NCBI GenBank assembly: GCA_009782405.1
Contig: WRJC01000021.1
Coordinates: 1-54,901, forward strand
Direction of reading: 5' to 3'
From: Oscillospiraceae bacterium
GTDB lineage: Bacteria; Bacillota_A; Clostridia; Oscillospirales; WRJC01
Length of the DNA: 54,901 bases
The position numbers and the translations under genes are program-made. Position 1 is the first letter of the stretch, and each line of letters starts with the position of its first letter. Shown here piece by piece: positions 8,617 to 17,218 of this stretch. The notes under the pieces are model-generated. The model saw nothing but the letters and a program-made list of their open reading frames with translations. It searched no databases and was not told where the DNA came from.

Positions 8617-10674
8617 ATGAAAACATCAAAAAAAATAATGGCGGCGGCGCTTGTGCTTTCGGTCTGCATGGGGTTGTGCGCCATGCCCGCCGGCAGCCAA
8701 AAAGAAGGGCAAGATTTTGCGCCGGACGATTTGGCTGTTGTCGCGGGCAAAGACGAAGTCGTATATGCCCGCTTATCCGCGGGAGGCGAGGCTGTGGGCA
8801 TCTATGTGGTCAACCACTTCAAGTTGGATGGCGGCGGCGCATTCTCCGATTTCGGGAATTATTCGGATGTAGTCAACTTGACCGATCTAAACCCGCTTGA
8901 AATGGGCGGCGGCAAGGTTTCGGCGGTCAGCGGCAGCGAAAATTTTTTTTACCAGGGCAATCTCGCCGACAACGAACTTCCTTGGTTTTACCGCATAGAG
9001 TATACCCTTGACGGCGAAAATGTTTCGCCGGGGAATTTGGCGGGAAAGTCGGGGAAACTCGGGATACGCATAATCTCGGGCAAAAACAGCGCGGCAGGCG
9101 ATGCTTTCGATGTTTTCACCGAAAATTACATGCAGCAGATAACCGTGAGCTTGGACATATACAAATGCCAAAACATCGAGGAAAACGGGGCGACTATCGC
9201 AACTGCCGGAAAAAACCGCATGTTAGTGTTCACCGTGATGCCGGGCGAAGATGCGGATATTGCAATTGGCGCGGATGTGGCGGATTTCGAAATGGCGGGG
9301 ATCGAAATAACCGCCATGCCGTTCTCGATGAATTTTGAAATTCCCGGCGCGGACGATATGCTCGGCGATTTCGCAAAACTTTCAGACGGCATAGCAATGC
9401 TCGACAGCGGGGCGGGCGAACTTGAAAGCGGCGCCGCCGAACTCGGCGATGGCGCGAAAAAGCTGAAATCCGGTTCATCGGATATACGAAGCGCTTTGTC
9501 GGAGCTTTTGGAGGGAGTGGGCAAGCTGGCAAGCGGCGCGGGCGAACTATCGGGCGGGGCGGCAGAGCTGATAAGCGGATCGTCGGATTTTAGCGGCGGG
9601 CTTTTGCAGCTCGACAAAAACTCCGCGAAGCTGACCGATGGCTCCGCGCAGATCCAAGCCGCTTTGTCGCAAATAGCGGATGGCCTGCAAAATTCCGCGC
9701 AATTTTCGGCAAATGGGCTTTTGGATGATTTGGCGAAGCTGCCCGACGGGCTAAATCGGCTTTCAGATGGTTTGGTGCAAGTTTCGGACGGCATGGACCG
9801 CTTCAAAGAGGCTTATTCGAAAGCATATGCAGCATTGGACAATGCGATTGCCGCCATTCCCGAACCACAGCTCAAAGAGGAGCAGATGTTTGGGTTGTTT
9901 GTCAAGGCAACCGACGGCGAGCAGGCTTTGCTCGGCTATCTCTTGGAATGCTATGCGGCCGCCATGACTGTCAGGGGCACATATGAGGCGGTCAAGCCCG
10001 CATTCGAATCTGTGGGAGTTACAATGGATACCCTGTCGGATTCCGTATACACCATCGCCGCCGCCCTGTCAGAAATCGCCGGACAAATCGGCGAAGCGGC
10101 AGAAGGCGGCGAATCCATGGAAAAAATGCGGCAGCTGACAGAAGGCATATCCCAAATTTATGAAAATTATATGGATTTCCATATAGGCCTTGTCGCTTAT
10201 GCGCGGGCAATAGGAGATTTGGCAAAGGGCTACGGCGCGCTTGATTCGGGCATCGCGGATTTCGGCGGCGGCGTGTCTGAATTGTGCCTCGGAATGGCGG
10301 AATTGAATTCGGGGGCAAAAGATTTTGCCGGAGGTTACGGCGAATTTGACGCGGGAGTCGGGGATCTGAGCGACGGAATGGAAAAATTTTACGATGGGAT
10401 AACCAAGTTTTGCGATGGTACCGGCGAAATGGCAAAAGAAACCGCCGATATGCCGCAAACAGTACGGGACAAAATCGACAGCATGCTTGAGCGCTATACG
10501 GGAAAATATTTTGAAGCGGTATCTTTTGCCTCGAGCGAAAACAAAAACATCAGCTTTGTGCAATTTGTTTTCATGACGGATAAAATCGAAAAGCCCAAAA
10601 CCGAAGCCGCAAAAAAAGACCAAAGCGCGCAGCCGGGATTTTGGGAGCGCCTCTTCGGGCTTTTCGGCGGATAA
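8617..10674 (+). CDS. secreted heptad-repeat (YhgE/Pip-like xxxLxxG) protein
   Basis: 685 residues. A signal peptide (Lys-rich start, hydrophobic 8-24, cleavage likely after AMPA) is followed by a beta-rich region (about 25-240). From about 245 to 340 and again near 530-620 come many heptads of the type L-x-x-G-x-x-x (LSDGIAML, LDSGAGEL, LESGAAEL, LGDGAKKL). This repeat is known from YhgE/Pip-family proteins. Those usually carry five to six membrane helices; I see none here, only an amphipathic end PGFWERLFGLFGG. The ATG at 8617 has GGGAAGG nine bases upstream, inside the end of the HD-GYP gene. An ATG at 8608 is a weaker alternative. Function is unknown; a surface or export role is likely. 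Confidence 0.75.
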   Translation: MKTSKKIMAAALVLSVCMGLCAMPAGSQKEGQDFAPDDLAVVAGKDEVVYARLSAGGEAVGIYVVNHFKLDGGGAFSDFGNYSDVVNLTDLNPLEMGGGKVSAVSGSENFFYQGNLADNELPWFYRIEYTLDGENVSPGNLAGKSGKLGIRIISGKNSAAGDAFDVFTENYMQQITVSLDIYKCQNIEENGATIATAGKNRMLVFTVMPGEDADIAIGADVADFEMAGIEITAMPFSMNFEIPGADDMLGDFAKLSDGIAMLDSGAGELESGAAELGDGAKKLKSGSSDIRSALSELLEGVGKLASGAGELSGGAAELISGSSDFSGGLLQLDKNSAKLTDGSAQIQAALSQIADGLQNSAQFSANGLLDDLAKLPDGLNRLSDGLVQVSDGMDRFKEAYSKAYAALDNAIAAIPEPQLKEEQMFGLFVKATDGEQALLGYLLECYAAAMTVRGTYEAVKPAFESVGVTMDTLSDSVYTIAAALSEIAGQIGEAAEGGESMEKMRQLTEGISQIYENYMDFHIGLVAYARAIGDLAKGYGALDSGIADFGGGVSELCLGMAELNSGAKDFAGGYGEFDAGVGDLSDGMEKFYDGITKFCDGTGEMAKETADMPQTVRDKIDSMLERYTGKYFEAVSFASSENKNISFVQFVFMTDKIEKPKTEAAKKDQSAQPGFWERLFGLFGG

Positions 10675-10717
10675 TTGCAAAACGAAAAAATAAAATATAA
10701 TGGAGGATTATGCTACT

Positions 10718-11767
10718 ATGTCTTACAAGCACGGAATGGCGGCGCTCAATCTCGAAATGACGGATTTGGTGCCGAGAACCGAATATTCGGTCACGGAACA
10801 CAACAATTTGATAAAAAAAATCACGGGAATCGACAGGGCCGAACCCGGAATGGATGCCAAAGCGCGGCTTGCCATGATGAAAGAATGGGATTTCGCCTTG
10901 AATTGGTCCGTGATGATCGGCGGCCAGGGACTGGAAAAATGGGCCACTTCGATGGGCCACGCCGAATATGCATACGGCGCGGCGGACAGAAACGACAACA
11001 TATACCAGGCTTTCGACGACGAAGAGGATGTTTTCGGCTTTGATTTCTACGAAAAAGCGGGCGCGGTGGATATCGGCGAGTATGCGAAAAAATTTGACGC
11101 GCATTATCGGAACCAGCAGGATTTCTATTCCGACATCGTGAACATGACAGGGGTATACACGACTTGCATATCGGGGCTCATATATATGCTTGGCTGGGAA
11201 ATGCTGCTTAGCTGCGCGGGAAGCGACCCGAAACGTTTCGGCGATTTCGCCGACCGATACTGCGGCTGGATAAGCCAGTATTTTTCCGCGCTCGCAAAAT
11301 CAGAATCTCCGGTCGTCATGATACACGACGACATAGTTTGGACGGAGGGCGCGTTCATCCACCCCGACTGGTACAGAAAATATGTTTTCCCGAATTACAA
11401 GAAACTGTTTTCGCCGTTGATAGAAAACGGCAAAAAAATCATATTCACCAGCGACGGCGACTTCACGGAATTCATAGACGATTTGGCGGGCTGCGGGGTG
11501 GACTGCTTTTGCATGGAGCCGCTGACCGACATGGGGTACATAGCGGAAAAATACGGCAAGACCCATTCTTTTATCGGCAACGCCGACACAAGGGTATTGC
11601 TGTATGGCTCAAAGGAGGATATATACGGCGAAGTCAAGAGGTGCATGGACATCGGCAAAAAATACCCCGGCTTTGTCATGGCTGTGGGAAACCATATCCC
11701 CGCGAACACGCCTGTGGACAACTGCCTGTATTACAACGATTTTTACATGCAAATGAGAAAAAGGTGA
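10718..11767 (+). CDS. URO-D/MtaA-family protein 3 (divergent active-site strand)
   Basis: 349 residues counted from the ATG that follows GGAGG by 11 bases; an ATG at 10700 lies before that site and is unlikely. URO-D barrel features include VVMIHDDIVWTEGAF (about 199-213) and the C-terminal FIGNADTRVL strand. At the zinc-motif strand it reads F-T244-S-D246-G-D: the His is lost as well as the Cys, the only one of the six paralogues like this. It lies 43 bases after the heptad-repeat gene and may be read from the same transcript. It stops 8 bases before the convergent radical SAM gene. Confidence 0.7.
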   Translation: MSYKHGMAALNLEMTDLVPRTEYSVTEHNNLIKKITGIDRAEPGMDAKARLAMMKEWDFALNWSVMIGGQGLEKWATSMGHAEYAYGAADRNDNIYQAFDDEEDVFGFDFYEKAGAVDIGEYAKKFDAHYRNQQDFYSDIVNMTGVYTTCISGLIYMLGWEMLLSCAGSDPKRFGDFADRYCGWISQYFSALAKSESPVVMIHDDIVWTEGAFIHPDWYRKYVFPNYKKLFSPLIENGKKIIFTSDGDFTEFIDDLAGCGVDCFCMEPLTDMGYIAEKYGKTHSFIGNADTRVLLYGSKEDIYGEVKRCMDIGKKYPGFVMAVGNHIPANTPVDNCLYYNDFYMQMRKR

Positions 11768-11775
11768 ATATAAAA

Positions 11776-12642
11776 TCAAACATTTCCCGCAAATACATGG
11801 CGCAAATGCTTTTTGGCGATCTCGCAGAGCCTGTATAGCTCGTTTTTTGAAGGAGGGGCTTTGCCTGTGTATTTGTAGCGCGGGAAAAAGCGCGTCAAAT
11901 GCAGCGGGATTTTGTCATCAAGGGAGGCGAGCCACATGGACAGCGCCTCTATCTCGCTTTCCGAGTCGTTTTCGCCCGGTATGACCAAGGTGGTTATTTC
12001 CACGTGGCAGCTTTTGCGCACCGTTTCGATCGTTTCCTTGACTGCTCCGAGGCTGCCGCCCAAGCTATGGTAAAAGCCGTCCGTGAAGCTTTTCAAGTCG
12101 ATGTTTGCCGCATCTATGTGCGGCAGCAATTTTTCGAGGGGCCCGCGGTTTATATATCCGTTAGTCACAAGCACGTTGCACAACCCGGCTTCATGCACGG
12201 CTTTGGCGCAATCATGAACGAATTCATATCCGACCAGCGGCTCATTGTAGGTATAGGCGGCGCCTATGTTGCCATAAGGCGCGTATTTTTTCGCAAGGGA
12301 GGCGATTTTTTCGGGCGAGGTTTTTTCGGCGTATTTTTGCCTTTTGCCATATTCCACGGATATTTCGAAATTTTGGCAGAAAGGGCAGCGCAAATTGCAG
12401 CCGAAGCCGCCCAGCGAAAGCACTTTTTTGCCCGGGTGGAACATATATAAAGGCTTTTTTTCGATCGGGTCCAGGGCAAAAGACGAAATCCGGCCGTAGC
12501 CGGCGGCGTACAATATGCCAACGAAGTTTTTGCGAATTCCGCATATTCCCGCCCCGTTTTCTTTTATCTTGCAATTGTGGGGGCACAGGGCGCAAAAAAC
12601 GGAATTGCCATCGGATTTTTCGTAAAATTGCGCCTCATTCAT
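11776..12642 (-). CDS. AmmeMemoRadiSam system radical SAM enzyme, short form
   Basis: 288 residues. The [4Fe-4S]/SAM motif is C82-N-L-R-C86-P-F-C89. An N-terminal Cys-rich segment (C17, C20, C24, C34, with GICGIR) is typical of this PflA-like group. It is the radical SAM member of the conserved AMMECR1/LigB/radical SAM trio whose function is not established. The start at 12642 overlaps the stop of the LigB-AMMECR1 gene by 8 bases, with GAGG upstream. The protein ends at HVFAGNV; longer homologues continue from GNV into a Cys-rich tail, which is absent here. That may be a lineage short form or a true 3' loss next to the URO-D gene. Confidence 0.85.
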   Translation of the reverse strand: MNEAQFYEKSDGNSVFCALCPHNCKIKENGAGICGIRKNFVGILYAAGYGRISSFALDPIEKKPLYMFHPGKKVLSLGGFGCNLRCPFCQNFEISVEYGKRQKYAEKTSPEKIASLAKKYAPYGNIGAAYTYNEPLVGYEFVHDCAKAVHEAGLCNVLVTNGYINRGPLEKLLPHIDAANIDLKSFTDGFYHSLGGSLGAVKETIETVRKSCHVEITTLVIPGENDSESEIEALSMWLASLDDKIPLHLTRFFPRYKYTGKAPPSKNELYRLCEIAKKHLRHVFAGNV

Positions 12643-14017
12643 GCCGGACGACCTCGAAACGCTCAAGCGTGATTTTCGCCCCTTCGGGAATCCCGCCCTT
12701 TTTTCGGGCTATGGATATTTGTTTTTCCGCTGTTTCGACGCCATCCAGGTTCGGGAGCAGCAAGCCCCGCTTGTATCCGCTCGAAACGATCACGCCGTAG
12801 CGTTTCGCGTCAAGCTCTTTTGGCCCTTCTATCGGCTCCGGCGGCATCAAAACGTCCACTTTGTAAGTCAGATACGGCAGTTCTTCTGCCGATACGGGTT
12901 CGAAGCGGTTGTCCGAAAGCCCCGCCGACACAGCATTTTGGATTATTTCAAGCGCCACATTCTCCGTTGTGGGCGCAATCGTCCCGATGCAGCCCCGCAA
13001 TTTTCCGTTTTTGTGGAGCGAGACAAAAACGCCCGCCTTGCTGTTTTTCAGCTCTTCGGGCAGATTTTCCGGCATAACCAGCTTTTTGCCGCTTTTTACC
13101 GTGTATTCCAGAGATTGCCGCGCCAGCAGGCGATGCCGGTCTTCCGATTCCTGTTTTTCCCGCGCCTGCATTAAAACGGTCGCTTGGTATTTTTCGAGCA
13201 TATTCCGGCTTTCGTCGCATTCTCCCGGCGCGAAGCCCGCCACGCCGTATCCCACGCCGAAAGGCCCTTCGTAGGAATAGAGTTTCGATTCGACTTTGCG
13301 CCGGTCAAAACAGCCCGCTATCACCATGAAAGAATTGTATCCGCACTCGCCCGCTTTCTCCCTCAGTTCATCGGAAATTTCAAACAATCCGAAAAAATCC
13401 GCCGAATCGAAAATCTCGGCGATTTTTTTGTCGAATTCGGCGCCTTCGGGAACCGTCCCATAGGAACTCCCGGGCAGCTTGTGCGACAAATCCCCGCTGG
13501 CGGCGAGCACCACTCTGCGCCCCGTTTTTTCTGCGGCCCGGCATATGCACTGCCCGAGACGGTAATGCGCCTCCGCGTCCAAACCGGATTGGGATATGCG
13601 GATCATCTTGTAATTTTCGCAGCGGCGGTTTATGAACCACATAGGCACTGTGGCGCCGTGGTCCAATGATTTGTCTTTTTCGCCCAAATAACCTGCGGGA
13701 ATTTTGCCTGTTTCGGCTATCCCGACAATTTCGTCGGCGAGCTTTGTATCGTAAGCCGCCTCAAAGCGCGTATCGGGCGCATTGAAGCGCGAAAGGTTTC
13801 CGCGGGCTTTTTCGCCCGGCGAAATATGGAAATAGTCGCCGTAAAGCACATTGTGCGGCGTGACGAAGACGATGGTTTCCGGCGCAAGCTCCGCGATTTC
13901 CTTGGCTGCTTCGTCGAAAGCTACCAAGGTTTTTTGTATCTTTATTTCTTCGCCGCGCCCCACAGAAGCAACGGCCAGGGGTGGGTGCGGAAATGCGTAT
14001 GCTTTCAAAACAGGCAT
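12635..14017 (-). CDS. LigB-like/AMMECR1 fusion of the AmmeMemoRadiSam system
   Basis: 460 residues. The first part (about 1-270) is a class III extradiol dioxygenase (LigB/Memo) fold: FPHPPLAV at the start, TPHNVLYGDYF, LDHGATVPMWF and AASGDLSHK carry the family's His and Asp positions. The second part (about 285-455) is an AMMECR1 domain with GVFVSLHKNGKLRGCIGT and a later SDNRFEPV segment. No reaction is proven for either. The start is set at 14017, with AAGGAGG upstream and FPHPP near the N-terminus; the longer frame adds 15 residues with no ribosome site. The radical SAM gene overlaps its stop, so the two form one transcript from the promoter at 14053-14081. Confidence 0.88.
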   Translation of the reverse strand: MPVLKAYAFPHPPLAVASVGRGEEIKIQKTLVAFDEAAKEIAELAPETIVFVTPHNVLYGDYFHISPGEKARGNLSRFNAPDTRFEAAYDTKLADEIVGIAETGKIPAGYLGEKDKSLDHGATVPMWFINRRCENYKMIRISQSGLDAEAHYRLGQCICRAAEKTGRRVVLAASGDLSHKLPGSSYGTVPEGAEFDKKIAEIFDSADFFGLFEISDELREKAGECGYNSFMVIAGCFDRRKVESKLYSYEGPFGVGYGVAGFAPGECDESRNMLEKYQATVLMQAREKQESEDRHRLLARQSLEYTVKSGKKLVMPENLPEELKNSKAGVFVSLHKNGKLRGCIGTIAPTTENVALEIIQNAVSAGLSDNRFEPVSAEELPYLTYKVDVLMPPEPIEGPKELDAKRYGVIVSSGYKRGLLLPNLDGVETAEKQISIARKKGGIPEGAKITLERFEVVRHE

Positions 14018-14052
14018 GACAGAATTCCTCCTTAGCTGTGGATTTTTAGAAA

Positions 14053-14081
14053 AGTATAACATAAAGAAACCGGAAAGTCAA
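14053..14081 (-). promoter_or_regulatory. promoter for the AmmeMemoRadiSam genes
   Basis: Minus strand TTGACT (14081-14076), 17-base spacer, TATACT (14058-14053). Predicted start near 14046, about 29 bases before the gene at 14017. Confidence 0.75.
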
Positions 14082-14102
14082 TAAAAATTAACAAAAAATC
14101 AC

Positions 14103-14131
14103 TTGAAAAAAAGCCGAAAATGGATTAGAAT
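14103..14131 (+). promoter_or_regulatory. promoter for the hybrid histidine kinase
   Basis: TTGAAA at 14103-14108, 17-base spacer, TAGAAT at 14126-14131. It is back to back with the minus-strand promoter at 14053-14081. Confidence 0.6.
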
Positions 14132-14163
14132 TAAGAATATCCGGTTTGTGGGGGGGGAAGAAC

Positions 14164-17100
14164 ATGCAAAAAAAGATCAAGTTTTTGGATAAAATAAATG
14201 TACGGATCATGGCCATGCTGCTGATCCTGTTCGCCATCGCCGCCATAACGCTCAGCGTGGTCATACGAAACAGCATCCGCCGATTGCATGAAGAGAATTT
14301 CACCGAACGCGTACTGCTCACCAACGCTTTGATGGCCAGCGTCGTGGACAGCGAAGACATAGCTTTTTTTGTCGATCTGATAAAAGGCCAGGACGATGAA
14401 TTCAAGCGCAGGCAGCTGCAATTTTATCACGACCGCGAAACGTTTTGGCAGCTTTCGGAAAAAGGCGCGGCCAAGGAAGAATTGACGGAAGTGTTTTGCC
14501 GTTTGGAGGCATTTTACGAAGATATGGCGGTTTTCAAAACGGAGAAGTATTGGGAAATCGTAAAAGAGCTGCAGCATTTAAAAGAAGTGAGCAAATCGAC
14601 GTACCTGTATGTCATGGCCGACACAGGCTTGAAAAATGATGACGGGGAGCCGCTTTACACATTTATCTTTGACGCGGAGGACACAGGAAAATTTGGCGAA
14701 AATGCCGACACGGATGGATTGGGAACCTGCGATATCGGCGAGGATTCCATCACAAAAGTCTACAAGACCAAAAAGCAAATGGAGTGGGTCAGCCATTACT
14801 ACGGCGGATACGGGGAACTTTACTACGCCTATGCGCCCATATTCAACGCCGACGGCGAAGTGGTCGCCGTTTTCGGCACAGATCTCGAGCTGGAAAAAAT
14901 GAACGGGTCGATTTCGGATTCCTCCATGCTGTTCAACGCGATATTTTTGGCGTTTTTCGTCATCATAATCGGCGGCATATATGTTTTTTTGCACCGCATC
15001 ATCGCAAAACCGCTGAGCAGCCTTACAAATACGGCGCACGAGCTCGCAAAAGGAAATGTCTATGCGCCCATATCGGAAACGGCGATAAAACAGCGCGGCG
15101 AAATCGGAATGCTGGCAAATGCGGTCAATGACATGAGTTTCGCCTATCAGGAAATGATCAGCAGCACAGGCAAGCTTTTTGGCGCCGCCAATATCGGGAA
15201 ATTGGATGTGCGCAACGACGTCGCGAATTTTAAGGGCGACATACAGAAAGTGATGAAGCAAATAAACGATACGCTGGATGCGGTCATTTTGTATCTCAAC
15301 AGCATACCGGAAAGCATTTTCATCATGAGCGGCGATTATGAGATAAATTTCAAAAATGAGCAGTATGTCCGCTGTTTCGGCGACATGACCGCCCTGGAAT
15401 TTTTTTCCAATGCGTTCCCCGAAGACGAAAACCCCGAAACAAACCCGGCAAATAGGGCAAAATATCTCAAAGAGCGATTCGCCGCGAAACTGAAACAAGA
15501 AACAAACAACACCGTGATCTGGGTAAATCGCTTGTGCCTGTCGATTATCACAAAAGAAATCGATTTGGCGGACGGGCCGGAAAAAAGCGTATTGGTCATC
15601 GCGGTGGACATCACCGACCTGATGAACGAAAAAAACAACGCCCAGGCGGCGGCAAAGGCAAAAACCGACTTTCTTTCCCGCATGAGCCATGAAATGCGCA
15701 CGCCCATGAATGCGATTATCGGTATGACTTCCATCGGAAAGAATATGCCGGAAATTGAAAAAAAGGATTACGCCTTCCAAAAAATCGAAGCCGCCTCGAC
15801 TCATTTGCTCGGGCTGATCAACGATGTTTTGGATATGTCCAAAATCGAAGCGGGCAAATTCGATCTCGAAAACGTGCCGATGAACATAGAAAAAACGCTG
15901 ATGAAAATTTGCAACATCGTCATTGACGATATGGAAAAGAAGAACCAGAAGTTTAATGTGGCGCTGAGCAAAGATTTGAATTTGAACTATATCGCCGACG
16001 ATCTCAGATTGTCGCAGGTGATAACCAACCTGCTCTCAAATGCGATGAAGTTTACCCCGGAAGGCGGGAAGATAACGCTTTCCGTTGAAAAAATAAGCCA
16101 AGAGGAGAAAACGAACACCCTGCGTTTTGCAGTCGCTGATACGGGAATAGGAATGGCCGACGAACAAATAGCCCGCTTGTTCAACGCTTTTGAGCAAGCG
16201 GACGGCGGAGTTTCGCGCAAATTCGGCGGGACGGGGCTCGGCCTCGCCATTTCCAAAAACATCGTCGAAAAAATGGGCGGCCGCATTTGGGCAAAATCCG
16301 AACCCGGAACCGGATCCAGTTTCATTTTCGAAGTGAAACTTGAACGCGCCCCCCGCCAGGACACTGTCATTTTTGACGGGATCCGCCCGGAAGACATCAG
16401 ATTGCTGATCGTCGAAAACGACGAAGATGTGGGAAAGCGCTTTTTGGGCATCACCGAAAGTTTCGGCATAAAAGCGGATTTTGCCGCTACTGTCGGCGAG
16501 ACCTTTGCTTTAGTGGAATCGGCCGGAAAAACAAACCGCGCATACGACATCATTTTTCTCGATTACGATATGCCGGATATTGACGGAATGGATTTCGCCA
16601 ATCAACTCAAATGCAAAATCGACAAAAATACGATAATAATCACAACGACCCACATACAATGGAACCGGATCGAGAAGTCCGCGATGGAAAATAATTTCAC
16701 CCGGTATATTACAAAACCAATCTTCCCCTCATCCGTCCTCGACGCCATCAACGACGTCGTGGGCACGACTTTGAAATCCCTCAACATAAAAACCGATGAA
16801 GCCGACGAAGCCCCGGACTTGTCCGGCGTGAGCATCATTTTGGCGGAGGACGTGGAAATAAACCGGGAAATTTTCCTCGCCGTCCTGGAATCGACGAATA
16901 TTTCCGTCGAATGCGCCGAAAACGGCTTGGCGGCCGTTGAAAAGTTCAAAGAAAACCCGGACAAATACGACCTTATCGTGATGGATCTCCAAATGCCCGA
17001 AATGGACGGCTATCAGGCTACCCAAACAATCCGCGCGCTGGACATTCCCAAGGCAAAGACTATACCAATCATCGCCATGACCGCCAATGCGTTCAAAGAA

Positions 17101-17214
17101 GACATAGAGCGCTGCCTTGCTTCCGGCATGGACGACCATTTGCCGAAACCGATCGACGAAAAAATCGTCATCGAAAAAATCGCGTTCTATTCCAAACGGC
17201 AAACCGGCCGATGA
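14164..17214 (+). CDS. hybrid sensor histidine kinase with two receiver domains
   Basis: 1016 residues. Order of parts: membrane helix (about 12-35), extracytoplasmic sensor region (about 36-255), second helix (about 258-282), HAMP-like linker, a PAS-like segment, HisKA with phospho-acceptor H509 in SHEMRTPMNAI, HATPase with N box TNLLSNAMKF and DTGIGM plus FGGTGLGLAIS, a first receiver with D800 in FLDYDMP, and a second receiver with D941 in VMDLQMP. No Hpt domain is fused, so a separate phosphotransfer protein or a direct route is needed. The ATG at 14164 follows GGGGGGGAAG; an upstream TTG is less likely. It ends 4 bases before the convergent isomerase gene. The nearest candidate partner is the HD-GYP response regulator at 7082. 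Confidence 0.9.
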   Translation: MQKKIKFLDKINVRIMAMLLILFAIAAITLSVVIRNSIRRLHEENFTERVLLTNALMASVVDSEDIAFFVDLIKGQDDEFKRRQLQFYHDRETFWQLSEKGAAKEELTEVFCRLEAFYEDMAVFKTEKYWEIVKELQHLKEVSKSTYLYVMADTGLKNDDGEPLYTFIFDAEDTGKFGENADTDGLGTCDIGEDSITKVYKTKKQMEWVSHYYGGYGELYYAYAPIFNADGEVVAVFGTDLELEKMNGSISDSSMLFNAIFLAFFVIIIGGIYVFLHRIIAKPLSSLTNTAHELAKGNVYAPISETAIKQRGEIGMLANAVNDMSFAYQEMISSTGKLFGAANIGKLDVRNDVANFKGDIQKVMKQINDTLDAVILYLNSIPESIFIMSGDYEINFKNEQYVRCFGDMTALEFFSNAFPEDENPETNPANRAKYLKERFAAKLKQETNNTVIWVNRLCLSIITKEIDLADGPEKSVLVIAVDITDLMNEKNNAQAAAKAKTDFLSRMSHEMRTPMNAIIGMTSIGKNMPEIEKKDYAFQKIEAASTHLLGLINDVLDMSKIEAGKFDLENVPMNIEKTLMKICNIVIDDMEKKNQKFNVALSKDLNLNYIADDLRLSQVITNLLSNAMKFTPEGGKITLSVEKISQEEKTNTLRFAVADTGIGMADEQIARLFNAFEQADGGVSRKFGGTGLGLAISKNIVEKMGGRIWAKSEPGTGSSFIFEVKLERAPRQDTVIFDGIRPEDIRLLIVENDEDVGKRFLGITESFGIKADFAATVGETFALVESAGKTNRAYDIIFLDYDMPDIDGMDFANQLKCKIDKNTIIITTTHIQWNRIEKSAMENNFTRYITKPIFPSSVLDAINDVVGTTLKSLNIKTDEADEAPDLSGVSIILAEDVEINREIFLAVLESTNISVECAENGLAAVEKFKENPDKYDLIVMDLQMPEMDGYQATQTIRALDIPKAKTIPIIAMTANAFKEDIERCLASGMDDHLPKPIDEKIVIEKIAFYSKRQTGR

Positions 17215-17218
17215 CAAT

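Noticed and set aside
11776..12642. Radical SAM protein as activase of the glycyl radical enzyme
   Set aside because: It belongs to the AmmeMemoRadiSam group by its neighbours and N-terminal Cys pattern, and is 38 kb from the glycyl radical enzyme gene.
14578..15804. 408-codon minus-strand open frame
   Set aside because: Antisense to the histidine kinase, whose domains are unmistakable.
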